Of a stretch of DNA of 61,934 nt, positions 1 to 11,046 are shown one piece after another. This DNA is from Chryseobacterium sp. MFBS3-17 (GTDB lineage: Bacteria; Bacteroidota; Bacteroidia; Flavobacteriales; Weeksellaceae). A program made the translations under genes and the position numbers. Each line of letters opens with the position of its first letter. The stretch's first letter is position 1. Where the stretch lies: assembly GCF_020687745.1 (NCBI RefSeq), contig NZ_JAJEWK010000004.1, forward strand, positions 1-61,934, written 5' to 3'. Under the pieces are notes generated by a model. That model saw only the letters and a list, made by a program, of their open reading frames with translations, made no database searches and was not told the origin of the DNA.

Positions 1-2895
1 GATGAAGGCGCCCATCATGAATATTATGTAACGGCCAGTTCGGCCGGTAAAATCGGGGGTTCCAGCCAAACCAATGTGAATGTGACCAATCCCGGTTATA
101 AACCCAAACCCAGGGAAGATTCGCCAAAATTCCCGGCGACCTCTACCTCCACTGTCCCTGAAAAACCAGACTCCGAAAGCAAAATTCTGGACGCTTATTT
201 TGTAAACGGCAAAAATCAGAAATTGACAAAGGCTGCCGTAGGAAATCACGTACAGGTGCAGATCATTACCCGCAACATGCTGGGGAAGCACGTTCAGTAC
301 AAAGTCTGGGAGTATGATACGGCTAAAAATGATTTGGTATACGAAAGCGGAAGAATTGAGGTGAAAGGAGACATCATCAACACTTCGGGATTTACCCTTA
401 CCCAAGCAATATTCGACAAAGGAATTGATTTCGGGAGACTGGATCCGGACAGCAGCAGTCAGAATTATTTTATAGAAGTCCTTCCACTGGACGTTTCTGC
501 AGAGTCCCAACGTTTCGGCGTCACCCCAGAAGCCCTGATGACCGTAGAAACCGGAAAATCTGCCGCGGTGGTGAGGGAGCTGAAGGGTGAGAAAATTGAA
601 AATATTATTGATGCGTATTTTGCCAAAAAAGAATATACCAAACAAACGGGTGAAGACGCAGGAACATTTGAATACAAATTTGCAGGAAATGGAAACAGAA
701 CAGCAGATAATGCCCAAAAAGAAAATATTGCCAAAGCTATTTTGGGCAAACCCAGTGTGGTAGCATTAAAAGATAAAAAACAATACACCACTATTGAAGC
801 TATTAAAGCGGCACTTACTGCTGATGTGTATAATAAAGACCAAAAAATCACCTTTAAAACCTTTAAATTGGGTGAAGACTTCAAAAGAGTAAATAGTGCT
901 CCTTTGGAAGAAAAATTGTATTTGGTAGCCACTACTTCTATGTTAGATGGCAAAGAAGCAACCATAATTATTAAAGAAAAAGATGGCATTATTAAAGGAA
1001 GTGCAGGAGCAATTTTGCCAGTCTTGGAAATTACAGAAGAGCAAATGGAACAAAAAAATTCTTCTGGAGAAGTACAGGGAACCGAAAAAACAGAGTTTAA
1101 AGGAACAGTACAAGACGGCATGGTAAAAATCCCTATACACCTCCGTCCAAAATCTGATGATGAACTGAAACAATGGAAAGATAAACTGGCGAAAGGTAAA
1201 CAAGATGGCACCTACACTTATACTTTTGAAAACCAAACCTCTTTACCCAACGGTAGCGGTGACGAGAAAAAACGCATTGCAGGAATCATCTTAAACAATG
1301 CTAAAAACGGTTTGCGAGGAAACCCACCAATAGAAAACGGAAAAACCGCATATGCAGAAGAGATAGAAAATGCCTTAACAAAAGAAAAATATGCACAAGG
1401 AGAAACCATCACTTTTGTACTATACAAAAAACAGGAAGAATTATTATATCTTCATGTGAAATCAAAAGGACTAAAACAACACGACAAAGAGTTTTTAAAG
1501 CAAGAGGGAGCATATTTTCAGATTGGTGGTGGGAAATGTCCTAGATGTACCGAAAAAATTACACTTCAACAAATCGAAGAACTTTTTGGAGAGCTATCTT
1601 CTCACAAAGCTTTTAGACAAGAAATAGTTGACAGTCTAAATAAATATATTTTTGAAAAAGGAAGAGAAATTCATATTAATACTTGTTTAAGAAAAGCACA
1701 TTTTTTCGCACAAGTAGGTGCAGAAACTTTAGGAATTAATCCAGATTGGATGGTAGAAACTGATAAATTTAGATATTCTGCATCACGTTGTTTAGGAATA
1801 TTTAAAGAGAGGGCAAAAAGATTAAATGCTGCAGGATTATTAGAAACTTATTGTAATGATAATCCTCAAAAAAGACTATTAAATTATATGTATGCTCATG
1901 AAAATGGATTTGGAAATGGTAATGGAAATGAAGCGAGTGGCGATGGTTATCTATTTAGAGGAAGAGGTTTAAAACAATTAACAGGAAGAGGAAATTATAG
2001 AGATGCATCAAATATTTTAAAAGAAACTTTTTCTGAAGAATATATAGATTTAGAAGCAAATCCTGACAAGGTAAAAGAAGCAAAATATGCCGTATTATCA
2101 GCAATTGCTTTTTGGGAAAAACATGAAATTTGGAAGACAGCTGATAATTTAAAAACTTCGACTGATGAAAATATCAAGAAAATAAGAGCATTGGTAAATC
2201 CTGGATTAGCAGGATGGAGTGATGCTAAAAAATATTTTGAAAAAGGATTAACTGTATTTAAAGTCAACGAATGTCAACCTGTAGAATCAAGTGATAATTC
2301 TGTATGGCATGATCCAATCGATTACTCACAAAGAACATATTATAATTCTTCTGGAGTTCATAAAGAACAGAATGGAGCATTTGGACCAGTTAGATTATAT
2401 CCAGATGGTAAACAAAAAAATCATCAAGGATTAGATATTTTTGCAGATATAAACACTCCTTGTAAAGCATGTTTAAATGGTACTATTGTAAGTTATAAAA
2501 ATGAAGGAGCAAATGGATATGGCAATGTATTGGTTTTAGAAGTAGAAGGAAATGACTTAAGGAATGCAAAAAGAAATTATTCACATGAATTTTTATTGGA
2601 AAGTGAGAAAGGTGATGGTTTTGATATAAATGCTGACAAATTCTATTTACGATACGCTCATTTAGAATCTGCTGTAAAAACTAGTGGTAAAGTTGATGTG
2701 GGTGATGTAATTTGCTACTCTGGTGATACAGGAAATGCCAAAGGAGTTCCAAATCCACATTTACATTTTGAAATTGCAATGAAACCAACAGGTAATGGAA
2801 TAGGTCTTACCAATCGTTATAATCCAGCCTATTTTGTTAGATTGAAGCCGATAAAAAAAAGTGAACAAGATATTGTAAAAAACAAAAGATCATAA
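1..2895 (+). CDS. Modular GH19 lysozyme/chitinase + M23 peptidase effector, 5' end outside window
   Basis: The reading frame is open from base 1, so the start lies upstream; 964 residues are visible. Residues about 30-190 form a GC-richer module opening with ILDAYFVNG. About 215-315 and 400-490 hold two related repeats (GTFEYKF / GTYTYTF). A GGGKCPRC motif near 510 leads into a GH19-type domain with HFFAQVGAET (His567, Glu575 the candidate acid) and FRGRGLKQLTGRGNY. The C-terminus is an M23 (LytM) endopeptidase with zinc ligands in NHQGLD (His808, Asp812) and HLHFEI (His920, His922). The protein should cut both the glycan and the peptide of murein. There is no phage context, and lipoproteins follow directly, so I infer a secreted antibacterial effector, perhaps type VI. 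Base composition falls towards AT after about nucleotide 600, suggesting domain replacement. Confidence 0.82.
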   Translation, partial: DEGAHHEYYVTASSAGKIGGSSQTNVNVTNPGYKPKPREDSPKFPATSTSTVPEKPDSESKILDAYFVNGKNQKLTKAAVGNHVQVQIITRNMLGKHVQYKVWEYDTAKNDLVYESGRIEVKGDIINTSGFTLTQAIFDKGIDFGRLDPDSSSQNYFIEVLPLDVSAESQRFGVTPEALMTVETGKSAAVVRELKGEKIENIIDAYFAKKEYTKQTGEDAGTFEYKFAGNGNRTADNAQKENIAKAILGKPSVVALKDKKQYTTIEAIKAALTADVYNKDQKITFKTFKLGEDFKRVNSAPLEEKLYLVATTSMLDGKEATIIIKEKDGIIKGSAGAILPVLEITEEQMEQKNSSGEVQGTEKTEFKGTVQDGMVKIPIHLRPKSDDELKQWKDKLAKGKQDGTYTYTFENQTSLPNGSGDEKKRIAGIILNNAKNGLRGNPPIENGKTAYAEEIENALTKEKYAQGETITFVLYKKQEELLYLHVKSKGLKQHDKEFLKQEGAYFQIGGGKCPRCTEKITLQQIEELFGELSSHKAFRQEIVDSLNKYIFEKGREIHINTCLRKAHFFAQVGAETLGINPDWMVETDKFRYSASRCLGIFKERAKRLNAAGLLETYCNDNPQKRLLNYMYAHENGFGNGNGNEASGDGYLFRGRGLKQLTGRGNYRDASNILKETFSEEYIDLEANPDKVKEAKYAVLSAIAFWEKHEIWKTADNLKTSTDENIKKIRALVNPGLAGWSDAKKYFEKGLTVFKVNECQPVESSDNSVWHDPIDYSQRTYYNSSGVHKEQNGAFGPVRLYPDGKQKNHQGLDIFADINTPCKACLNGTIVSYKNEGANGYGNVLVLEVEGNDLRNAKRNYSHEFLLESEKGDGFDINADKFYLRYAHLESAVKTSGKVDVGDVICYSGDTGNAKGVPNPHLHFEIAMKPTGNGIGLTNRYNPAYFVRLKPIKKSEQDIVKNKRS

Positions 2896-2906
2896 AAAAA
2901 TATTGT

Positions 2907-3569
2907 ATGTTTAGACCATTTTCATTTTATAAATTAGTATTTATACTACCTTTATTCATAAGCTGTAAATACAGTAAAGAACATAACAAAACAGCTATAC
3001 CAGCTACTCAGCAAGTTTCAGTATCCGATACTAAACAAGTACCAAAAATTGAAAATGTCAAATCTCAAGTTATTATTGAGACTGATTTTAATGTAATAAA
3101 ACCTTTCAAATATATTGAAAATGACAATAAATATATTAACAATGACACTCAACTAATTATCAAATCTGATAATACTTTCATGCTGACAAAAAAGGATTTT
3201 GTTGTTGATGAAATTGATTTATCAGAGTCTAATTATGAAGGTCCAGGATACAATATATTTTCATTTCAATCCAAATCAAATTCACAATTTGAAATTGTTA
3301 TAATTGAAGCAACAGCAGATATTGGTACAGATTGGTATTATGTAATTATCTTAAATAATGAAAATCTGATAGATAAGTTTTATATAAAAGAACCTAGAGC
3401 AAATTCTGAAAATACAAGTATTGGAGATTTTATAAAAATTTCCATGAAAAATGACATACTTAATATCAAATTTAAAAAAGATAAAATTGCCAAATATTCT
3501 GAAAAAATAAATAATTTAAAAAGTGATTCTCAGTATTATTATCTAACCAAACAAATAGGAAATAAATAA
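2907..3569 (+). CDS. Putative lipoprotein, candidate immunity protein
   Basis: A 220-residue protein with a lipoprotein signal peptide (LPLFISCK, lipobox Cys near residue 20) and no recognised domain. It starts 11 bases after the stop of the dual murein hydrolase and shares its AT-rich composition, so co-transcription is likely. Position right behind a murein-degrading effector and a predicted periplasm-facing lipid anchor fit an immunity protein that blocks the GH19 or M23 domain; this is inference from context. The middle (about 60-180) is rich in Asn, Asp and Ile with beta-strand-like alternation. It could equally be an unrelated surface lipoprotein. Confidence 0.6.
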   Translation: MFRPFSFYKLVFILPLFISCKYSKEHNKTAIPATQQVSVSDTKQVPKIENVKSQVIIETDFNVIKPFKYIENDNKYINNDTQLIIKSDNTFMLTKKDFVVDEIDLSESNYEGPGYNIFSFQSKSNSQFEIVIIEATADIGTDWYYVIILNNENLIDKFYIKEPRANSENTSIGDFIKISMKNDILNIKFKKDKIAKYSEKINNLKSDSQYYYLTKQIGNK

Positions 3570-3575
3570 TATATA

Positions 3576-3662
3576 CATGTCCCTATTGAAGCAGCAAGGA
3601 GTTCATTTTTTGGAAGTATTCAAATTGACCCCTGAACAATTTATGAAAACTAAATTTGACTA
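3576..3662 (+). pseudogene. Short coding remnant between lipoprotein genes
   Basis: A 28-codon frame (MSLLKQQGVHFLEVF...) ends in TAA at 3660. Its amino-acid pattern reads like the C-terminal end of a real protein, but it is too short to identify and no upstream part is present. I read it as the tail of a gene lost by deletion in this rearranged stretch. A chance frame is possible. Confidence 0.25.
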
Positions 3663-3683
3663 AACCACAAAAGGGAATAAACT

Positions 3684-4685
3684 ATGAAAATAAAGCTAAT
3701 TATATTAAATCTAATATTATTAATCAATATTACGAGTTGTAATGGTCAAGATAAAAAACACACATCAGTAATTGAAAAAACAAAAAGCACTAAAATTTCT
3801 ATTACGGATAACTTTGATAAAGTAGATAAAGTATATTTTGCCCCTAACGATAAGAGCATATATTCAACTTCATTAATTAAGAATTTGGGAAAATATACTA
3901 TTTACTATATTCCTAAGTCCTCCAAAGACAATGATTATTATCAAAATTTCGAAAAGAATAATAATATTAAACCTTTGTATGACGAGTTAAATTCTTCAAC
4001 CTATTACTCTCAAGATGACAATAGAAAAATAGATAAAATACTAAAGGAAAAAATAAAAAATGAAGCAGATTTCCAAATAATAGGAACTTTCATTGATAAG
4101 AAGTACATTAATATTGAAAATGAAAATGATTATTCAATCAATTTTCCTTTTGTGCAAAAATATTATAAGAAAGAAAACAAGAAATGGATTTTTCTATTTG
4201 ACAAGAATATTACAAATGATGATGATGAAATAAAATACAATAATCGAAGTTTCATTAATTCACAAATATTAGATAAGGATAAAAAAACTGAAAATCAATA
4301 TTCAATCAATGGTCAATGGCTTGTAGATTGTGAAAAAGGAGTTGGTAGTTTATTAGTTAATAATAATGATGTTTCATTGACTGTGCTTTATAATCAAATC
4401 TATATTGACATGGTAGAATTGAAAAGATATGATGATGAAAATGGTATTGCCTATAAACTTAAAGAAATTCCCGAAGATATTGGTAACATTGGACGAAATC
4501 TTAATTGGAAAGAATACTTAAATAATGAACCTATTGCTTATGTTAAAATGATTGATAACAAAACAATGCATTTTTACTGGTATGGATTTTATAATAGCAA
4601 AACGAAAAAAAGAGAATTTAAGGAGATTAATTTCAATCAAGAAACTGCTAATAAAGACATCATTTTAAAGAGGTGTACCCAATAA
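3684..4685 (+). CDS. Putative lipoprotein of unknown function, candidate immunity protein
   Basis: 333 residues beginning with a lipoprotein signal (LLINITSCNGQDKK, Cys near residue 19). I recognise no domain. The sequence is AT-rich, hydrophilic and full of Asn, Lys and Tyr, unlike the core genes downstream. A GQW motif near residue 212 starts a C-terminal part that resembles small beta-sandwich or lipocalin-like folds (GSLLVNNNDVSLTVLY). The next lipoprotein gene overlaps its 3' end by 13 bases, indicating a transcriptional unit. Context suggests a periplasmic immunity protein for a peptidoglycan-targeting toxin; no direct evidence exists. Confidence 0.6.
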   Translation: MKIKLIILNLILLINITSCNGQDKKHTSVIEKTKSTKISITDNFDKVDKVYFAPNDKSIYSTSLIKNLGKYTIYYIPKSSKDNDYYQNFEKNNNIKPLYDELNSSTYYSQDDNRKIDKILKEKIKNEADFQIIGTFIDKKYINIENENDYSINFPFVQKYYKKENKKWIFLFDKNITNDDDEIKYNNRSFINSQILDKDKKTENQYSINGQWLVDCEKGVGSLLVNNNDVSLTVLYNQIYIDMVELKRYDDENGIAYKLKEIPEDIGNIGRNLNWKEYLNNEPIAYVKMIDNKTMHFYWYGFYNSKTKKREFKEINFNQETANKDIILKRCTQ

Positions 4686-5332
4686 AAAATTATTTTATAT
4701 TAACCTTATTTTTTATTTTTCTTTTCTCCTGCAAAAAACAAGAAGTCAAGAAAAACATAACTGTACAACAAGATACTTTATCCAAAGTAAAATCTAAATT
4801 TGAAAATGTTGACTCTAATAGCCATAAGAAAATTTATATAAATGAAATAGAAAAAAATAATATAACAAACATTGATAAATATAGTAAAGACAGTGCATAT
4901 TTTAGCAGAACTTTTGACATTAACAAAGATGGAATATTAGATAAAGTTATTAGTAGTAATCCGTATGAAGGTGAAGACTTATTGGTCTATCTAGGTAATA
5001 AAAATTCTGAATATACATTAGCATTGAGAACAATTAATTTTTCACAAGATGGTGGGAATCAAATTTCAGATATAAAAGAATCAAAAGAAGGTTTTGAAAT
5101 TATAACCAGATTTCCTGATCGAGGTGATTTTCAAACTAACTACAGCATCAGTTATAATAAGAATTCTTTTATCTTAAAAAAAATTAAGACAGAATCTTAC
5201 TCATGGCAAGATAAATATACAAATACATGTATTCAGAATTTAAATTTTAACATGAAAAACTCAATTGAATCACTGTTCAAAACTATAGGAAGTACTAAAG
5301 AAGATTGCACAAAACAATATGATAATAAGTAG
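4673..5332 (+). CDS. Putative lipoprotein with GTG start, candidate immunity protein
   Basis: 219 residues from a GTG start that overlaps the previous gene by 13 bases; no ATG gives a complete signal peptide, so GTG is preferred. The N-terminus is a lipoprotein signal (LTLFFIFLFSCKKQ). From about residue 70 the motif FDINKDGILDKVI recalls a calcium-binding DxNxDG loop of FG-GAP/EF-hand-like repeats, followed by YLGNKN and similar beta-strand stretches. It is the third lipoprotein in the row and has the same composition. An immunity role is inferred only from position. Confidence 0.58.
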   Translation: MYPIKNYFILTLFFIFLFSCKKQEVKKNITVQQDTLSKVKSKFENVDSNSHKKIYINEIEKNNITNIDKYSKDSAYFSRTFDINKDGILDKVISSNPYEGEDLLVYLGNKNSEYTLALRTINFSQDGGNQISDIKESKEGFEIITRFPDRGDFQTNYSISYNKNSFILKKIKTESYSWQDKYTNTCIQNLNFNMKNSIESLFKTIGSTKEDCTKQYDNK

Positions 5333-5427
5333 TCGCTCCTTAAAATAGCATCAACAGATTGACAATCAATATATTAATAGTGTTTTTTCTTGCTTTGTTT
5401 GCAGGATTTCGTATCTAGGAGCATTAA

Positions 5428-6016
<589 letters not shown>

Positions 6017-6862
6017 ATGAAATATATACTATGCTTATTATTTTTAATACAATTTAAAAATTGTAAATCTGAGACGCAATCTTTAGAAAAAATTTCTAAT
6101 GGAAATGTTGCATCGATTAAGCAACAAAACACCGTCCAAGATAATTATATAGTAAATTCTATAGACAAAAATTCTATTGGGGAAAAAATTGCTGATAAAA
6201 GTAAAATAGAATTTTTGAAAAGCAAATTATTAGAATCATTTGATAGAGAAATAGTAAGACCTTATATGTGGGATATTTTCACTTCATCAAATGACACTTT
6301 ATTAGAATTTCATCCATTCAAAAATTTTACAATTAATGGTTTTGTCTTTAAATCATACTATATCAATATCCATTACGAAGATGCAACATACCAAGCTATT
6401 CTAATAATTAATGATAATAGCGATAACCTATTTGATAGTCTAATTATCTATGAAAATTTAGAATCAGAAGAAAAATACCAAAGAATATCTAGAATCATAG
6501 GTGATAAAATAGAAATTCAATTAAAAAACAAAGTTACAGAAAACAAAATTTTCATTATAAAAAACGGTTTATTCTTAGATTATTTTCAAGAACAAAACGT
6601 TGACATGAAATGGGGAAATAAAGAGGAAAGGCACTCAGATACAGTTTATGAATATGAGTTGAAAGGAAAAACAAATAATCATTTAAAAGATGGTTATTGG
6701 ATTGAAAAAAAATACTCAATGAATTATGGAAAAATAATTATCGAAGATGGAACTTATAAAGATGGAATTAAAGATGGCGAATGGAACTATTCTCCAGATG
6801 GACCTGTAGATAAAGTTGATTTGTTTAAAAATGGAGTGAAGATAAAAACATATTACCCGTAA
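6017..6862 (+). CDS. Putative lipoprotein with MORN-like C-terminal repeats, likely immunity protein
   Basis: 281 residues with a lipoprotein signal (LLFLIQFKNCKSE). The central part (about 60-200) is unassigned. The C-terminus (about 215-281) carries DGYWIEKK / EDGTYKDGIKDGEWNYSPDG, the alternating K-D-G-x-W/Y pattern of MORN/YwqK-type repeats found in several antitoxin-like proteins. The start codon abuts the stop of the truncated peptidase toxin, so it is most simply the surviving immunity gene of that toxin. Composition is AT-rich like the rest of the island. A strong hairpin follows downstream. Confidence 0.62.
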   Translation: MKYILCLLFLIQFKNCKSETQSLEKISNGNVASIKQQNTVQDNYIVNSIDKNSIGEKIADKSKIEFLKSKLLESFDREIVRPYMWDIFTSSNDTLLEFHPFKNFTINGFVFKSYYINIHYEDATYQAILIINDNSDNLFDSLIIYENLESEEKYQRISRIIGDKIEIQLKNKVTENKIFIIKNGLFLDYFQEQNVDMKWGNKEERHSDTVYEYELKGKTNNHLKDGYWIEKKYSMNYGKIIIEDGTYKDGIKDGEWNYSPDGPVDKVDLFKNGVKIKTYYP

Positions 6863-6915
6863 TGGCATTCATAACTGACACCACACCCAATCATAATACT
6901 TACCCTCACCATAGC

Positions 6916-6941
6916 AAAAGCCCCGTTATTTCGGGGCTTTT
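6916..6941. terminator. Bidirectional hairpin terminator
   Basis: Perfect 10-base stem AAAAGCCCCG / CGGGGCTTTT with a 6-base loop. It sits between the convergent lipoprotein gene and atpC, with A/T tracts on both sides, and can end transcripts from either strand. It also marks the boundary between the toxin island and core genome. Confidence 0.85.
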
Positions 6942-6973
6942 ACAGTATTGTATTCGTTGTCGTCGGGGTGCAG

Positions 6974-7255
6974 TCACTCCGCCAGAATGATTCCTTTGTT
7001 ATTGCTGAATTCAATCACTCCGCTTTTTACCTTGAAGGAATATACATTTTCCTTTTCGTTTTCCTTCACAAACTTATCTGCGAACGGTTCCGAAATTTTA
7101 TCCGTAAAAATCTTTACTTTCCCGTTGATCAGGGAAGCTACGATCGCGGCGTGATCTTTCATGATGTGAAAATCACCATTTTTTCCGGGAAGCAAAACAG
7201 ATTTTACATCACCTTCAAAAACCACAAACTCGGGAGTTAATATCTTAATATTCAT
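6974..7255 (-). CDS. atpC: F1F0 ATP synthase epsilon subunit
   Basis: 93 residues corresponding to the N-terminal beta-sandwich of epsilon (LTPEFVVFEGDVKSVLLPGKNGDFHIMKDHA). As in many Bacteroidota, the C-terminal helical hairpin of the longer proteobacterial epsilon is absent. It forms part of the central stalk and influences coupling and ATPase inhibition. It lies 92 bases downstream of atpD on the same strand; atpB/E/F/H/A/G are not in the window, matching the usual split of ATP synthase genes in this phylum. The intervening leader contains repeats (7276-7326). Confidence 0.95.
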   Translation of the reverse strand: MNIKILTPEFVVFEGDVKSVLLPGKNGDFHIMKDHAAIVASLINGKVKIFTDKISEPFADKFVKENEKENVYSFKVKSGVIEFSNNKGIILAE

Positions 7256-7275
7256 TTCATTTATATTTGAAGATT

Positions 7276-7326
7276 CAGATGTCAGATGTCAGATGTCAGA
7301 CAAGCTAAAGTCTTATGTCTGGCATC
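7276..7326 (-). repeat. Tandem heptamer and imperfect hairpin between atpD and atpC
   Basis: CAGATGT occurs three times in a row (7276-7296). The last copy runs into an inverted repeat, GATGTCAGAC at 7292-7301 against GTCTGGCATC at 7317-7326 (one mismatch). On the minus-strand transcript it forms a hairpin ahead of atpC, which could tune epsilon expression or be a dispersed repetitive element. Confidence 0.6.
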
Positions 7327-7347
7327 TGCTATCCTGTGTCTTATTGA

Positions 7348-8937
<1,590 letters not shown>

Positions 8938-8958
8938 CACCACCAAAAAAATTTTCTT

Positions 8959-9879
8959 TTGAAAATCATTCAGCGCTTTCAGGATTACGAGCCACAGACG
9001 CCACTCGCACTTTCCATCGGAATGTTTGATGGGGTCCACATCGGCCATCAAACCATTATCCGTCAGCTCAATACGATTGCTGCAGAGAACCGTATGGAAT
9101 CTGCCATCCTCACCTTCTGGCCGCACCCGCGCACCATTTTTAATCCGGATGATGACCTGAAATTACTGAATACCATAGACGAAAAAACTTACCTGCTCCA
9201 AAAAAACGGCGTTCAGCATTTATTTCTGAAGGAATTTGATGCCCCGTTCCGCAATCTTACCGGTGAAGAGTTCGTACATGAAATTCTGATCCGCACGCTG
9301 AATGTGAAACATCTCATCGTAGGCCATGATCATACCTTCGGGAAAAATAAAAGCGGTGATTTTGCTTTACTGGAGAAAATGGCTCCCGACCTGGGATTCG
9401 GGGTACAGCAGGTACAGGCCGTGGACTATCTGGGAAAACACATCAGTTCTACCCAGGTGCGCAATGCACTGGCTGCCGGAAACATTAAGGAAGCCAATGC
9501 CATGCTGGGCTACGTGTACTCGGTTACAGGAACCGTGGTACATGGTAAAAAAATAGGCCGCACCATCGGATTTCCTACCGCAAATATTGCCACCGATGCA
9601 TTGAAATTTCTACCCGGAAAAGGGGCGTATATTGTGGAAGTCTTTGTTTTGGGCGAGCGGCACAAAGGAATGCTGAGCATAGGCCACAATCCTACCATAG
9701 GAGAGAACGCACTCTCCGTAGAGGTACATATTCTGGATTTTGACCGCGATATCTATGGCGAAAAGATTTCAGTAAATTTCCGTGATTTTCTGCATGAGGA
9801 AATCAAATTTGACGGGCTGGAGTCCCTTACCGCACGCCTGGCAGAAGACGAACAACTGACCAGAGATTTCCTGTTTTAG
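8959..9879 (+). CDS. ribF: Bifunctional riboflavin kinase / FAD synthetase
   Basis: 306 residues from a TTG start (TTG AAA ATC ATT CAG); earlier in-frame codons run through the probable promoter, so TTG 8959 is preferred. The N-terminal FMN adenylyltransferase domain shows SIGMFDGVHIGHQ and the later SSTQVRNAL motif. The C-terminal riboflavin kinase domain (from about 185) begins GTVVHGKKIGRTIGFPTANI, with the conserved PTAN motif. It converts riboflavin to FMN and then FAD. It stands alone, convergent with the next gene 12 bases downstream. Confidence 0.95.
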   Translation: MKIIQRFQDYEPQTPLALSIGMFDGVHIGHQTIIRQLNTIAAENRMESAILTFWPHPRTIFNPDDDLKLLNTIDEKTYLLQKNGVQHLFLKEFDAPFRNLTGEEFVHEILIRTLNVKHLIVGHDHTFGKNKSGDFALLEKMAPDLGFGVQQVQAVDYLGKHISSTQVRNALAAGNIKEANAMLGYVYSVTGTVVHGKKIGRTIGFPTANIATDALKFLPGKGAYIVEVFVLGERHKGMLSIGHNPTIGENALSVEVHILDFDRDIYGEKISVNFRDFLHEEIKFDGLESLTARLAEDEQLTRDFLF

Positions 9880-9891
9880 AACGTTTGTTCA

Positions 9892-10242
9892 TCATTTATT
9901 CAACGCCTCCTGTACTTTCTTTGTCAATGTTTTAAAAATCATTTCGTAAGAATGATCGATCAGCCGGAAAATCAGATCGGGTTTCAGACCTTCGCAGACC
10001 ACCGTATTCCAGTGGGTTTTGTTCATGTGATATGCTCCGGTAATCTGCGGATGATGCTCCCGTAATTCTGCAGTCCATTCCGGGTCGGTCTTTACCGTAA
10101 TCTGCAGAGGTTGTTTCTCCAGCGGAATCAGTAAAAACATCTTGCCGCCCACTTTCAGAACCAGCGTATCGGCATCAAAGGGAAATGTTTCTTCTACGCC
10201 TTTCTTTGCGGCACAATAGGTTAAAATATCATTGACTTCCAT
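9892..10242 (-). CDS. MmcQ/YjbR family protein
   Basis: 116 residues over the full length of the MmcQ/YjbR (CyaY-like fold) family: an N-terminal helix, FPFDADTLVLKVGGKMFLLIPL, KTDPEWTAELREHHPQITGAYHMNKTHWNTV, and a C-terminal LIDHSYEMI helix. The family has a fold linked to DNA binding, but its physiological role is not settled. It is a single gene, convergent with ribF. It overlaps nothing, and no special context was found. Confidence 0.88.
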   Translation of the reverse strand: MEVNDILTYCAAKKGVEETFPFDADTLVLKVGGKMFLLIPLEKQPLQITVKTDPEWTAELREHHPQITGAYHMNKTHWNTVVCEGLKPDLIFRLIDHSYEMIFKTLTKKVQEALNK

Positions 10243-10309
10243 ATCATCTCATTTGGGTTGAAACAAATTTTTGTAAATTTATACATTAATATTTCTTAAT
10301 CATAACAAA

Positions 10310-10969
10310 ATGAAAGCTTTGGTCATAGGCGCTACCGGCGCTACCGGTACCGATTTGGTACAAACGCTCCTGCAAGATAATGATTTCGAGACCGTGGAAG
10401 TGTTTGTAAGAAAGCCTTTGCCCCTGTCGCATCCTAAACTGAAAACGCATATCGTGGATTTTGACAAACCTGATGACTGGAAAAACCTGGTGCAGGGCGA
10501 TGTGGCTTTTTCCTGTATGGGAACCACCCTGAAAGCCGCCGGCAGTAAGGATGCACAGCGCAAGGTAGATTACCATTATCAGTATGATTTTGCCAAAGCG
10601 GCGCGGGAGAATAAGGTGGATGATTTCGTGCTCGTTTCCGCTTACGGTGCCAGCCCAAAATCAAAGATTTTTTATTCCCGCATGAAGGGCGAACTGGAAC
10701 GGGAGGTAAAAGGTCTGCATTTCAATAAACTCACCATCTTTGCCCCGGGAATTCTGGACCGTAAAAATTCTGAACGCACCGGCGAAGTGCTGGGCGGTAA
10801 AATTGTAAAATTCGCCAATAAACTCGGTATTCTGCAGCAACAAAAACCCTTGCCCACCGAAGTTCTGGCGCAAGCCATGGTGAACTCGGCCAAAATAAAA
10901 TCCAATGGCTATTCCAAGATTAAACTGGGCAATATCTTCAGTTTTGCAGAGAAATCCAATCGCTCCTGA
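10310..10969 (+). CDS. NAD(P)H-binding atypical short-chain dehydrogenase
   Basis: 219 residues with an N-terminal Rossmann motif (VIGATGATGTDLVQTLL) and the NmrA/HTATIP2-like layout: DVAFSCMGTT near 65, then DDFVLVSAYGAS and YSRMKGELEREV, which supply the YxxxK-like pair. It probably binds NADP(H); the substrate is unknown. It is a single gene, divergent from the YjbR gene and convergent with the glutathione-peroxidase-like gene. Confidence 0.85.
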   Translation: MKALVIGATGATGTDLVQTLLQDNDFETVEVFVRKPLPLSHPKLKTHIVDFDKPDDWKNLVQGDVAFSCMGTTLKAAGSKDAQRKVDYHYQYDFAKAARENKVDDFVLVSAYGASPKSKIFYSRMKGELEREVKGLHFNKLTIFAPGILDRKNSERTGEVLGGKIVKFANKLGILQQQKPLPTEVLAQAMVNSAKIKSNGYSKIKLGNIFSFAEKSNRS

Positions 10970-11002
10970 TTCTGGCTTGTAAAATATTTCATCCACAAAA
11001 AA

Positions 11003-11028
11003 ATCCGTTTCCAGATAAGAAAACGGAT
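11003..11028 (-). terminator. Terminator of the glutathione-peroxidase gene
   Basis: Stem ATCCGTTT (11003-11010) / AAACGGAT (11021-11028), followed on the minus strand by a run of T. It lies 19 bases past the stop of the minus-strand gene. Confidence 0.7.
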
Positions 11029-11046
11029 ATTACAGATGTCTGTATT

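Noticed and set aside
465-1211. 248-codon frame on the minus strand
   Set aside because: It lies wholly antisense to the well-supported effector gene and has low-complexity Ser/Ser-Phe content typical of reverse-frame noise.
1-2895. Prophage lysis region
   Set aside because: The lysozyme and M23 domains could be phage-derived, but no holin, tail or capsid gene is visible, and modular repeats with downstream lipoproteins fit a secreted toxin better.
7276-7296. Tandem heptamers as a CRISPR-like array
   Set aside because: There are only three 7-base units with no spacers and no cas genes in the window.
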